This document shows positions 1 through 8,741 of a stretch of 49,221 bases of DNA, in pieces. The position numbers and the translations under genes were made by a program. Position 1 is the stretch's first letter, and each line of letters begins with the position of its first letter. Location of the stretch: assembly GCA_002723385.1 (NCBI GenBank), contig PBNY01000009.1, positions 1 to 49,221 of the forward strand, written 5' to 3'. The DNA is from Oceanospirillaceae bacterium. GTDB taxonomy: Bacteria; Pseudomonadota; Gammaproteobacteria; Pseudomonadales; Oceanobacteraceae. The notes beneath the pieces are model-generated. The model worked only from the letters and a program-made list of their open reading frames with translations. It did no database searches and was not told where the DNA came from.

Positions 1-116
1 CTGGTTGGGATTATGGAGATTCCTTCACGGCCCGACGCTCAACACAGAGGCTGATGAGTCCCCCTGGATTCCAATCCAGACGGGCCTGAATACTGGAAAA
101 CCCCCTTCGCAGATCA

Positions 117-605
117 TCACTTCGAGCTTTCCGGCAACGGCAAGGCCGAGCGATCCACGACCTTGCGCATCACAAAGCTGGAGTGCACGCCGCTGACGCC
201 TTCGATACGGGTCAGGGTGCCCAGCAGGAACTGCTGATAGGCTTCCATATCTTTCACGATCACTTTCAGTACGTAGTCGGATGCCTGCCCGGTGATCAGG
301 TAACACTCCAGAATTTCAGGGCATCGGCGCACCGTGGCTTCAAATGCATCGAAGCGTTCCGGTGTATGGCGATCCATACTGATCTGAATCAGCGCCAGCA
401 GATCCAGACCCAGTTTTTTGGCGTTCAGATGTACCCGGTAACCTTCGATCAAGCCACTGTCCTGCAATGCCTTGACCCGGCGGGAACAGGGGGAAGGCGA
501 CAGCCCGACCGTGTCTGCCAACTCCTGATTCGACATATCGCCATTCACTTGCAGCAGTTCCAGCAGGTGACGGTCAATACGATCCAGCTTGATCTGATCA
601 GCCAT
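117..605 (-). CDS. Lrp/AsnC-family transcriptional regulator
   Basis: A 162-residue protein of standard Lrp/AsnC length. The N-terminal 60 residues form the winged helix-turn-helix (LDRIDRHLLELLQ, then LSPSPCSRRVKAL as recognition helix). The remainder is the RAM/ligand-binding domain, with the conserved LITGQASDYVLKV segment near residues 103-115. Proteins of this family bind DNA as dimers or octamers and respond to amino acids. The gene is divergent from leuA across 242 bp, so it may respond to an amino acid and act on the shared intergenic region, but that is inference. The ATG at 603-605 is the only convincing start. The family call is firm; the ligand and targets are unknown. Confidence 0.92.
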   Translation of the reverse strand: MADQIKLDRIDRHLLELLQVNGDMSNQELADTVGLSPSPCSRRVKALQDSGLIEGYRVHLNAKKLGLDLLALIQISMDRHTPERFDAFEATVRRCPEILECYLITGQASDYVLKVIVKDMEAYQQFLLGTLTRIEGVSGVHSSFVMRKVVDRSALPLPESSK

Positions 606-847
606 GGTCTATCTCCGATTCATTCGTTGTGCTGGCGTTGCTATGGCTCAGCTCTGTGATTACGATCAGCTTGATTGTTGGTATAAAACTACGCCGATAG
701 AACCTTAAGAACAACATTCTGGCACAATCTTAAAAATAATCAGCAGAAATAACCAAAAAAAATCTCAATCCGTGCAATTTTGCAAACCTCTGCCACCGCC
801 CCCGCTTTATTCTGAGCACAACTTGAAAACAACGCAGAGTCGCCGCC

Positions 848-2545
848 ATGAGACAGTATTCCTACCAGCAACCGGGCTTTAACCCGTCACGATACAAACG
901 CTTCGCAACCGTCGATTTGCCAGACCGTACCTGGCCAGACCAGCAGATTCACCGTGCACCGCAATGGTGCTCTGTGGATTTGCGTGATGGCAACCAGGCT
1001 TTGATCGATCCAATGAGCGTTGATCAGAAACAGCAGATGTGGCATTTGCTGGTGCGTATGGGGTTCAAGCAAATTGAGGTCGGTTTCCCATCGGCATCCA
1101 AGCCGGACTACGATTTTGTGCGCTGGTTAATCGATGACAACCAGATACCGGACGACGTCACCATCCAGGTGCTGGTTCAGGCTCGTGACGAGTTAATCGA
1201 ACGCACGTTCGAGTCATTGGTTGGTGTCAAGCGCGCCATCGTGCATGTCTACAACTCGACTTCACCAGTACAGCGTGATCGCGTGTTTGGCATGAATCGT
1301 CAGGGCATTATGGATATCGCTCGCCACGGCGCCGCCAAGGTTCAGGAAGTCTCCGAGCGTTATCCGGATACCGAATGGGTGTTCCAGTATTCGCCTGAAA
1401 GTTTCTCCAATACAGAGATCGACTACGCCGTCGAGGTTTGTGACGCCGTTACTGAAATCTGGCGACCAACGCCGAACAAGCCCGTGATTATCAACCTTCC
1501 GGCGACGGTTGAGTCATCGTTGCCGAATCACTTCGCCGATCAGGTCGAAAGCTTCTGCCGCAAGATTCAACGCCGAGACAGCGTAGTAGTCAGTGTTCAC
1601 ACCCACAATGACCGCGGCTGTGCGGTGGCAGCTGGCGAGTTGGCCCTGTTGGCCGGAGCCGACCGGGTCGAAGGCACCTTGATGGGCAATGGCGAGCGCA
1701 CTGGCAACATGGACATCGTCACCATGGCAATGAACCTCTACAGCCAGGGCGTTGACCCACAACTCGATATCAGCATTGCAGACGACATCATCAGCACCGT
1801 AGAAAGCTGCACCAACATCAAAACCCACCCACGCCATCCCTGGTTGGGCGAGTTGGTCTATACCGCTTTTTCCGGCAGCCACCAGGACGCGATTCGCAAA
1901 TGCTTGTCGGTTCAGGGGGAAGATGAGCATTGGGATGTCGCCTACTTGCCGATCAATCCGGCGGATATTGGTCGCAACTACCAATCAGTGATTCGCGTCA
2001 ACAGCCAGTCTGGGAAAGGCGGTGCCAGCTATCTGATTGAACAGGCGTTAGGAGTGACGTTACCGCGCTGGTTCCAGATTGAATTGTCTCAGCCAGTACA
2101 AGCCGAGACAGAAGCGGCTGGCGGCGAGTTAGAAACCAAAGGGTTGATGTCCGTCTTGCACAAGCACTTTATGAGCAACGACGGTTTGCAGCTCGACAGT
2201 TATCAGCTTGAATCCAGCAAGGGCATTCACCGCATTCAGGCAAACATCAACGACGGCGAGAATATCCAGTTGGTTCATGGCTCTGGCAACGGCGCCATCA
2301 GCGCCTTCACCGACGCTATTCACAAGGCTTACGGCATTCAGGTGGGGATTGTTCAGTTCGATGAACAAGCGGTAGAAGAAGGCACCGAAGCCAAAGCTAT
2401 TGCTTTTGTGCAAGCCAATATCAACGGCCAACGTTACACCGCAGCCGCTCAGGACGAAGACACGGTTCAGGCAAGCATCCGAGCAATTCTTACGGCTGTT
2501 AGCCAATCAGAAGCTGTAGCCAGTGGACATACCCAGACAGCTTAA
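848..2545 (+). CDS. leuA: 2-isopropylmalate synthase
   Basis: Catalyses condensation of acetyl-CoA with 2-oxoisovalerate, the first committed step of leucine synthesis, in the cytoplasm. The 565 residues match the longer Pseudomonas/actinobacterial LeuA form rather than the 523-residue E. coli form. The TIM barrel carries the DLRDGNQALI substrate and metal motif (residues 44-53), the metal-binding HTHNDRG (251-257) and GNGERTGN (280-287). The C-terminal LeuA dimer domain, from about residue 430, usually gives leucine feedback inhibition. The ATG follows a 242-bp intergenic space shared with a divergent AsnC-type regulator. A clear terminator lies just downstream, so it is probably monocistronic. 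No other leu genes are in the window. Confidence 0.97.
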   Translation: MRQYSYQQPGFNPSRYKRFATVDLPDRTWPDQQIHRAPQWCSVDLRDGNQALIDPMSVDQKQQMWHLLVRMGFKQIEVGFPSASKPDYDFVRWLIDDNQIPDDVTIQVLVQARDELIERTFESLVGVKRAIVHVYNSTSPVQRDRVFGMNRQGIMDIARHGAAKVQEVSERYPDTEWVFQYSPESFSNTEIDYAVEVCDAVTEIWRPTPNKPVIINLPATVESSLPNHFADQVESFCRKIQRRDSVVVSVHTHNDRGCAVAAGELALLAGADRVEGTLMGNGERTGNMDIVTMAMNLYSQGVDPQLDISIADDIISTVESCTNIKTHPRHPWLGELVYTAFSGSHQDAIRKCLSVQGEDEHWDVAYLPINPADIGRNYQSVIRVNSQSGKGGASYLIEQALGVTLPRWFQIELSQPVQAETEAAGGELETKGLMSVLHKHFMSNDGLQLDSYQLESSKGIHRIQANINDGENIQLVHGSGNGAISAFTDAIHKAYGIQVGIVQFDEQAVEEGTEAKAIAFVQANINGQRYTAAAQDEDTVQASIRAILTAVSQSEAVASGHTQTA

Positions 2546-2580
2546 AACCCGTTGACTTCAAAATCAGCGGCTGAAAACCA

Positions 2581-2612
2581 AAACCCCGCTTTCAGAGAAA
2601 GGCGGGGTTTTT
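2581..2612 (+). terminator. Rho-independent terminator of leuA
   Basis: AAACCCCGC at 2581-2589 pairs with GCGGGGTTT at 2602-2610 around a short A/T-rich loop and is followed by further T residues. It lies 36 bp after the leuA stop codon. Confidence 0.85.
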
Positions 2613-2769
2613 AGTGAGATTCTGGAAGAAATCAAACAAGCTGTAAGTCCATACACAGGAATCCAGCCTCCACCTTTTGCAGGTCTAAATTACGAACAAG
2701 GTACTCTTGTTGCTCACTGCGTTGATGGTTACTTTGCATCGTGAATCAGACGATTTTGATGCGATTGCC

Positions 2770-3705
2770 ATGAATTTGAGTACTGCCTTTCTTGCTCTGC
2801 TCTTTGTCTGCCATACCTCTTGGGCGGATGTTCCCACCCGCAACGTAGACATCGATCATTTTACAAAGCAGCAGATTAACTGGCTGTATGCAGTTGATTT
2901 GAGCGAAGGCCAAACCCAGGTTCGCGTCAAGCTGGCGTCCTCTAATTTGATCAGCGCATTGGTGATTTGGAACTCTCAAGGTGAACGCCTGTACCCACAA
3001 GTAGACGCATCGACTTACTTTGATGATCACGGTGTGACGAACAATCTGCATCGTATGCGCAGTTTGCTCTCCACTGCTCAACCGACCGCCTGGGAACGTC
3101 AGGATGTCTACAGCCAGGCACTGTTGCACTGCCGTAGCGATGGGTTATTGCTCTGTGTCCAACTCAATACTGATGTGTTGAGTGCTGATCTGAACCTCAG
3201 CCGAGACATGCTGCTACAGCGGTTATTTCCATCTAAGAAAACCTCTAATCCCTCTCTCTGGTTACTGGCCTTGATGGCTATGATCACCATGGCGGTGTTG
3301 GCTCTGTTTCTGTTTCGTTCAAAACCGACACAGCAATATGCGTCGTCTTCTCCTTGTCCTGAACCCAAGACGGAACCAGCCACCGCTTCCAGGCTCAGGA
3401 TGGGCGATATGATCATCAACCCGCGCCAGATGACCATCCAACGTCAGCAGTTATCAGCTCCTATTTCCCCACGGGATTTAAAACTCCTGAATTGTTTTTG
3501 CCAGCGCCCAGACGAGGTGATCAGCAAGGACGAGCTGTACAACATTGGCTGGGGCCGCGACTTTATGCCCAGCAGTCGTGCGCTGGAGCAACATATCCTC
3601 AACCTGCGCCGTAAAATCGACCCAGAACGTTCCCGCCCCATTTTGATAGAAACCGTGCATGGCCAGGGTTATCGCTTCCCGTCCGATTCCTCCCGTTCGA
3701 GCTAA
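2770..3705 (+). CDS. Membrane-anchored winged-helix regulator with C-terminal DNA-binding domain
   Basis: Starting at the ATG at 2770 the protein has 311 residues. Residues 1-19 look like a cleavable signal peptide ending TSWAD. Residues 20-162 would be periplasmic and contain two cysteines (C121, C129) that could form a disulfide. Residues 163-183 are a strong membrane helix (LWLLALMAMITMAVLALFLF). Residues 210-305 are an OmpR/ToxR-type winged helix, with the typical endings LRRKIDPE and IETVHGQGYRF. This order is the reverse of ToxR/CadC, where the DNA-binding domain is N-terminal. There is no receiver domain. An in-frame TTG at 2707 would add 21 residues and hide the signal peptide. The NosR-like gene lies 205 bp downstream on the same strand and is a plausible target. 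The specific signal is unknown. Confidence 0.8.
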   Translation: MNLSTAFLALLFVCHTSWADVPTRNVDIDHFTKQQINWLYAVDLSEGQTQVRVKLASSNLISALVIWNSQGERLYPQVDASTYFDDHGVTNNLHRMRSLLSTAQPTAWERQDVYSQALLHCRSDGLLLCVQLNTDVLSADLNLSRDMLLQRLFPSKKTSNPSLWLLALMAMITMAVLALFLFRSKPTQQYASSSPCPEPKTEPATASRLRMGDMIINPRQMTIQRQQLSAPISPRDLKLLNCFCQRPDEVISKDELYNIGWGRDFMPSSRALEQHILNLRRKIDPERSRPILIETVHGQGYRFPSDSSRSS

Positions 3706-3910
3706 CTGACTGAGCTAACGAAATAGACCCAAAACACTGATTTTTATGGGTTTTATCAAGTTTTTTGCAAATCTTTTTCAAGCATTTGGCAAACCCCACA
3801 GTTATTTTCGTTGCAATTCCTCCATGCATCAGCGGCCAACCAAGGCGCTGGTTTTATCAATTCTTTGATCTCTGATGCGCTCAGAGCAAAGGCGGTAGAG
3901 GAATGGGGTT

Positions 3911-6160
3911 ATGTGGTTTTTTCTTTCGGTTCATACGATTCAGACGTTTTGGCAAAGGCTTGGGCGAATCGGAGGGTGTTCTGTTCTGGGTTTGCTTATA
4001 ACGCTGGCAAATCCATCACTGGCCGCAGGCCAAACCAGTAGTCAGTGGCAAGAAGAAGTGGTCAGCATCATGACTCAAGAAACACTGGCTGAGATGTATC
4101 GCTATCCCTATTCCGTTGGCGAAAAGGACAGCGAACTCGCCGTGTGGCCACTGCTGCTCGAAGATGTCACCGGGGTTAACCAGGTCGGTTATCTGTACGA
4201 ATCCATCGAGTTTTCCTCCATCCCCGGCTTTATGGGTGTGCCCTATAACTTGCTGGTTGCGATTGATAATTCCGGGGCATTTATTGACGTGCGCGTGCTG
4301 TATCACAGAGAACCCATGTTTATGGGCGGCGTTGGGGAAATCCCAATGCGCGCATTTGCCGAGCAATATCCGGGCTTGCTGATGACCAATAACATCAAGT
4401 TCCGCGAAAACCACAATCAACGCAGTGACGATCTGGGCAACACCTATATTGACGGCATATCTGGGGCAACCGCATCGGTTCGTGTGCTCAATCAAACCCT
4501 GCTGTCATCCGCATTAAAAATTGCCCGAGCCAAGTTAGGTTTTGGCGCTGGCAAGTCACCCGATGAAATTGCTCGTATTGATCGCAGCCTCTATGAACAC
4601 GGGAGCTGGGCGGAGTTGGTCGACAACGGCTTGATCCATCACGCCAGCCAGTCCGGTCTGGTGAATCTCTATGTGACGGACTTGATGATTCCCAGTGTCG
4701 GAAAAAGTCTGCTGCCCGAGCCGCTGTGGCAACAGCTCAATGAGGAGTTGAGCGAAGGTGATCATGCGCTGTTGGTGGTCAGTACCGGGCGTTACTCCTT
4801 TAAACACGAAGGCACACAACGGGGAGGTATTTCCGACCGCCTGCAATTACGTCAAGAAGGCTTGCCCATCGAACTGCGTGATCTGGATTTTGAGGATCGC
4901 ATCGATGACGCCGATCCTGACTTTCAACTCAGGCTGCCACCAGAATTAGTTTCCGGCTTATCCTCAGAATTAGCGCCCGAGCCAGCCCTCTCGAACAACG
5001 CCCAGACTGGAAATAACCAGGTCGACTGGATGGTCTATCGAGTGTTAGCTGCCGCAGGGTTGGATGTGGCCCTGCCGATGGCCTTTACTCTGCCAATTCA
5101 GCAGGAGCAGTCGACCTACAGCCAGCCTGAACCACAGAGCTTCGAGTTTGAATATCAGGTGCCAGATGACTATTTCTATGTGCCCCAAAGCCATGACAGC
5201 GGCTGGCAGTCGGTGTGGCTGGAACGCAGTTGGGAAATTGCTCTGGTGCTGGCAGCGGTGTTGCTGCTGTTTATCTGCCTGTTCAACCTGGAACGTCTGA
5301 CCCAAGAGTGGAAACACTTCCAATGGTTTCGCACGGGGTTCTTGCTGTTTACCCTGGGTTTTATCGGCTGGTACGCCCAGGGCCAGCTCTCCATCGTCAA
5401 CCTGACCGGCAGTATTCAAGCGCTGATGGCTGGAGCCAACCTCGGCTTTATGCTGTACGACCCTATCAGTACCTTGCTGTGGGGCTGTGTTTTGATCACC
5501 TTTTTTCTCTGGGGGCGAGGGGCATTTTGCGGCTGGCTGTGTCCGTTTGGAGCATTGCAAGAACTGACCACCAAAGCCTTCAACCGTTTTGGTTTTCGCC
5601 AGTATCAACCCTCGTCCTTGTGGGATCGCCGCCTAAAACGCATCAAATATCTGGTGTTATTCAGCCTGATCGTCAGTGCTTTTGTGGCACCGAATCTATC
5701 TAATCAGCTGGTCGAGTTTGAACCCTTTAAGACTGGCATCACCTTCTATTTTGTGCGCGAATGGCCCTTTGTACTCTGGGCCTTGGGGCTGGTTGCGTTG
5801 AGTTTGGTGGTTTACAAAGGCTACTGCCGATACCTGTGCCCGCTGGGCGCTGCGATGGCCGTATTAGGCAAAGTGCGGCTGCTGAACTGGCTGCCCAGAC
5901 GGAGCGAATGCGGCTCCCCGTGCCAGTTTTGTCATCATGCCTGTGAATACGATGCCATCGAGAAAGATGGCTCCATCGACTACGACGAATGTTTCCAATG
6001 CCTGGACTGCGTGGTGATCTACCACCATGACACTCTGTGTGTACCCAAAATTGTCGAGCGCAAACAGGAGCGGAAATTGTCAGCCAATCAACTTGACCAC
6101 CAGCATTTAGGTGCTCAAGTGATTGCTAAGGATGGTGCTGCAGCCACTCAGACACCCTAG
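3911..6160 (+). CDS. nosR: NosR/NirI-family membrane flavoprotein with iron-sulfur domain
   Basis: A 749-residue protein with the NosR architecture. It has an N-terminal export signal (about residues 15-39) and a periplasmic FMN-binding domain with the flavinylation motif D-G-I-S-G-A-T at 181-187, where T187 is the expected FMN attachment site. Several membrane helices follow (about 440-635), with CGWLCPFGALQE (540-551) and CRYLCPLG (639-646). A cytoplasmic ferredoxin-like tail carries C667/C671/C674/C678 and C694/C697/C700/C710. NosR supplies electrons to, or helps express, nitrous oxide reductase, and NirI is its nitrite-reductase paralogue. No nosZ, nosDFY, nosL or nir gene follows, so the role here may differ. 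GAGGAATGGGGTT precedes the chosen ATG. The family call is firm; the gene symbol is by similarity. Confidence 0.88.
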   Translation: MWFFLSVHTIQTFWQRLGRIGGCSVLGLLITLANPSLAAGQTSSQWQEEVVSIMTQETLAEMYRYPYSVGEKDSELAVWPLLLEDVTGVNQVGYLYESIEFSSIPGFMGVPYNLLVAIDNSGAFIDVRVLYHREPMFMGGVGEIPMRAFAEQYPGLLMTNNIKFRENHNQRSDDLGNTYIDGISGATASVRVLNQTLLSSALKIARAKLGFGAGKSPDEIARIDRSLYEHGSWAELVDNGLIHHASQSGLVNLYVTDLMIPSVGKSLLPEPLWQQLNEELSEGDHALLVVSTGRYSFKHEGTQRGGISDRLQLRQEGLPIELRDLDFEDRIDDADPDFQLRLPPELVSGLSSELAPEPALSNNAQTGNNQVDWMVYRVLAAAGLDVALPMAFTLPIQQEQSTYSQPEPQSFEFEYQVPDDYFYVPQSHDSGWQSVWLERSWEIALVLAAVLLLFICLFNLERLTQEWKHFQWFRTGFLLFTLGFIGWYAQGQLSIVNLTGSIQALMAGANLGFMLYDPISTLLWGCVLITFFLWGRGAFCGWLCPFGALQELTTKAFNRFGFRQYQPSSLWDRRLKRIKYLVLFSLIVSAFVAPNLSNQLVEFEPFKTGITFYFVREWPFVLWALGLVALSLVVYKGYCRYLCPLGAAMAVLGKVRLLNWLPRRSECGSPCQFCHHACEYDAIEKDGSIDYDECFQCLDCVVIYHHDTLCVPKIVERKQERKLSANQLDHQHLGAQVIAKDGAAATQTP

Positions 6161-6574
6161 TGGGATCAAGCTCGTTATCGCAGTAAATTTACAGAACACC
6201 TCAACTCGGCTACATGCTGTAGCCGACACCGTTCCCCAAAATCCGTAAAGCAAACGATACGTATTTTGTCCGACCCGCTTGCCCGTTTTTCCCTGAGCTG
6301 ATAGCGTCAATTACTGAAATCTGGAACGTTAGAGTTTGGTCACCGCTGCTTTGAGTGCCTGATGTAACGGCAATATGCGTATCACTCACCGCCTACGCAC
6401 TTATATTCAGTTCAAAGATAGGGATGTTTTCAATGAAAATCAGATACTTTCCCCTTCTTTATAACAGAATGAGCCGCCGACAAAACGCGTGGAGCCGCCT
6501 AAGTATGCCCAGAAATAAAGCTGTTAGCTGTACACACATTCAATCCCCCCCACACAAACTCAAGGAGAATATTT
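6161..6574. other. Intergenic region at the left edge of the island
   Basis: No convincing gene. It contains one perfect inverted repeat (TCGGCTACA at 6206-6214 and TGTAGCCGA at 6218-6226, loop TGC) just after the nosR stop. This could be a hairpin terminator, although no T-run follows. From about 6400 the sequence turns AT-rich. An octamer GAGCCGCC occurs twice near 6470-6500. A 76-codon open frame across 6355-6585 has no ribosome-binding site or recognisable content. Confidence 0.5.
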
Positions 6575-7148
6575 GTGGCATATAGACAAGATCAAGATTT
6601 AGAATTTCTTGGTGAAATGGAATCAAAAGAACTTGATGATCTCGTATACTGCTTAACACATGATAAAGACGGTGAAGAGCGTTGGACTGAAGAATTAACC
6701 AAAAATGACGCTTATAAGAGCTATTATCCAGACCACTCAAAGTATTGGGAAGAAATAGCCGCCGAGATTCAGTGTTTTGGGGCTAATTCATTCGCCACTA
6801 TATTTCGAGGTGGTAAAGGCGTTGAATACAAAGAAGTATTGACTGATGTTTGTGACAAAATGAAAGTCAATTACAACAAGAACTCAAGCGTAGAAAAAAT
6901 TGAACAGCATCTTCTTATGAAAATATTAGAGGATGCTATCGAAAAGATGTCCCCTGAAGAGTTGAAAGAACTTGCGCAAGCTACAGGTGTAAAGAACACA
7001 TCTGGGATTACTAAAGAAGCTATGGTAGGAATATTCCAAGCTGTATTTCGTGCTGGAGGTTTCAAGTCTTATCAATTAACTTTAATCATAGTAAATGCTG
7101 TTCTTAAAGCACTTATCGGTAGAGGCTTATCATTTGCTGGTAACGAGG
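6575..7148 (+). pseudogene. YaaW-like DUF3944 protein, C-terminus replaced by an IS1182-family element
   Basis: The GTG at 6575 is preceded by AAGGAG at 6562-6567. The first 191 residues match the DUF3944/UPF0174 (E. coli YaaW-like) family: MAYRQDQDLEFL, then LTHDKDGEERWTEEL, AEIQCFG-NSFAT, RGGKGVEYKEVL-DVCDK and EKMSPEELKEL. At 7149, just after FAGNE, the reading frame enters the terminal inverted repeat of the IS1182-family element. The frame runs on to a stop at 7276, but the last 42 residues are transposon-encoded. The glycine-rich, partly hydrophobic C-terminal end of the family is missing, and I do not find it on the far side of the element. The family has no firmly known function. The DNA is more AT-rich than the core genes, consistent with acquisition. 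Confidence 0.75.
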
Positions 7149-7465
7149 CTGTAGAAAAACTATTTTCGAAGCTGATATGTTCTTCATATCAAAAAGCCAT
7201 CGAAAATCAGCAATCTCAGCCTCTTTCAAAATTTCAAAACAAGCAGGGAGAGGTAAATCACGATATAACTGCATAATTGATCTCCCTTGCAATAATTCCG
7301 CTATTATCACCCAATCTTCGGTATCAATTTCTCGATATTGTGTACCGCAGCAAATAATTGCCATTGAGCTTGTACCTTCTTTTTACCCCGCAGGCTGAAC
7401 CGTTTCAAGCCTTTATTATGCTCCAGATTTGCAAACACTGGCTCCACTGTCGACATGCGATGACT

Positions 7466-8741
7466 GGGCACCTCGAAAAACCCGGCTTATACGTTGCCGA
7501 ACGGGCTGAGCTAACCGCAAGACTCCAGTTTTAATCGATTACGTCTCGTTTTGGGGCCCTCTGGACCTGCAGCGGAGGTCTCTGTGTGCCCATGAGGCAC
7601 ACCGAACCACCACCAACGGCTCAAAACGCCTTAATCCCGGCCCGCTGGAAGTACACCAGCCGCTTCAGGTTATAGCAGGCAGCCATCATGGTCATCGCAA
7701 AGTTGGCCCTCGCTTGACCCACTGTGCGGATCAACTTGCCACCCATCTGATCGACGCTGGCGAACACATGCTCGACACGGGCACGGGTTTTGGCAATCCG
7801 CTTATTGCGTCGTTGCTGGCACTCCGATAACGGTTTCTGGCGGTGGCCTTTGCGCTGAATATGGTTGCGATAGCCGTGCTCTTTCAGCCAGGCTTCTCGC
7901 TCGGTCGAGGGGTAACCGCGATCGGCATAGACGTCCTGACTGGTGTTGTGCCGATCAAGAACAGCCTCGAAATGTTGGCTGTCATGCACTTTGGCAGTGT
8001 CACACTGAAAACGCCGGATCACCTTGTACTTGGCATCGACGTTGATTGACAGTTTGTAGCCAAAATGGCTCTTTCCGTGCTTCTTGGTCCAGCTGGCATC
8101 GGTATCCTTCTGCCGCCGTTTAGCGGGCTTCCAGTCCGCTGGCATGGCATTTTGATCCAGCAGCTCTTTGTCACTGCGTCGGTTATGCTGCTTGGGCGCT
8201 GGCACCAGAGTAGCATCAATGATCTGGCCACCACGGGCGATGAAGCCCTGCTTGAACAGTTGCGCCGATACACCATCGAACAGGGCCTGGGCACCGGCTT
8301 CACCGATGCGATTTTCAAAGTGCCAAATCGTGGTGCGATCCGGAATATTGATGGCTTGGGTCAGCCCGCAGAAGCGCTGATAGCTCATTCGGTCCAGCAG
8401 CTGGTACTCCATCTGTTCATCCGACAGGTTATAGAGGCGCTTGAGTACCAGGATGCGCACCATGGTTTCAGTCGGGTACGGTGGTCGCCCACCCTGAGTG
8501 CTTTCGACTCGAGGCGCGATGCAGTCAACTTCAGCGGCCAGTGCGGAGAAGTTGATGTGCTGCTCAATCTCAGCCAGAGGATCGCCGATCCGGTCGATCT
8601 TTTCACGGTGATGTTCGCTGGCAAAGAGGTCGTTTTTGATTGCGCTACGCTTCTTCATGGTACTGATCTATCGGGTGTTAGTGGTTGCTTGATGCTATCA
8701 CAGGGCTACCGGTGCTGTGAGGGAGGTTTTTCGAGGTGCCC
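7466..8741 (-). mobile_element. IS5-family insertion sequence, 1276 bp, with GACT target duplication
   Basis: Terminal inverted repeats are GGGCACCTCGAAAAACC at 7466-7482 and its exact complement at 8725-8741. The 4-bp target duplication GACT is seen at 7462-7465 and 8742-8745. The element carries one intact transposase gene. Perfect ends, an intact gene and a precisely reconstructable target show that this insertion is recent. Confidence 0.95.
7621..8658 (-). CDS. IS5-family transposase
   Basis: A 345-residue DDE transposase with the IS5-group N-terminal domain (GGRPPYPTETMVRILVLKRL) and catalytic residues D148 (QIIDATLVPAP), D246 (VYADRGYP) and E296 (ARVEHVFA). It is full length with no frameshift, so probably active. 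The ATG at 8656-8658 lies about 80 bp inside the right inverted repeat and the stop about 155 bp from the left one. It moves only this insertion sequence and has no role in neighbouring genes beyond having inactivated the IS1182 transposase. Confidence 0.95.
   Translation of the reverse strand: MKKRSAIKNDLFASEHHREKIDRIGDPLAEIEQHINFSALAAEVDCIAPRVESTQGGRPPYPTETMVRILVLKRLYNLSDEQMEYQLLDRMSYQRFCGLTQAINIPDRTTIWHFENRIGEAGAQALFDGVSAQLFKQGFIARGGQIIDATLVPAPKQHNRRSDKELLDQNAMPADWKPAKRRQKDTDASWTKKHGKSHFGYKLSINVDAKYKVIRRFQCDTAKVHDSQHFEAVLDRHNTSQDVYADRGYPSTEREAWLKEHGYRNHIQRKGHRQKPLSECQQRRNKRIAKTRARVEHVFASVDQMGGKLIRTVGQARANFAMTMMAACYNLKRLVYFQRAGIKAF

Noticed and set aside
1514-1984. 156-codon frame antisense to leuA
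   Set aside because: Lies fully inside a conserved enzyme gene; no independent start signal.
3856-3869. ATCAA-N4-TTGAT palindrome upstream of the NosR-like gene as an FNR/Anr box
   Set aside because: The half-sites are in the wrong order; the FNR consensus is TTGAT-N4-ATCAA. A different regulator is possible, but I have no support.
6355-6585. 76-codon open frame before the DUF3944 gene
   Set aside because: No ribosome-binding site, no recognisable content, and it overlaps the real gene start.
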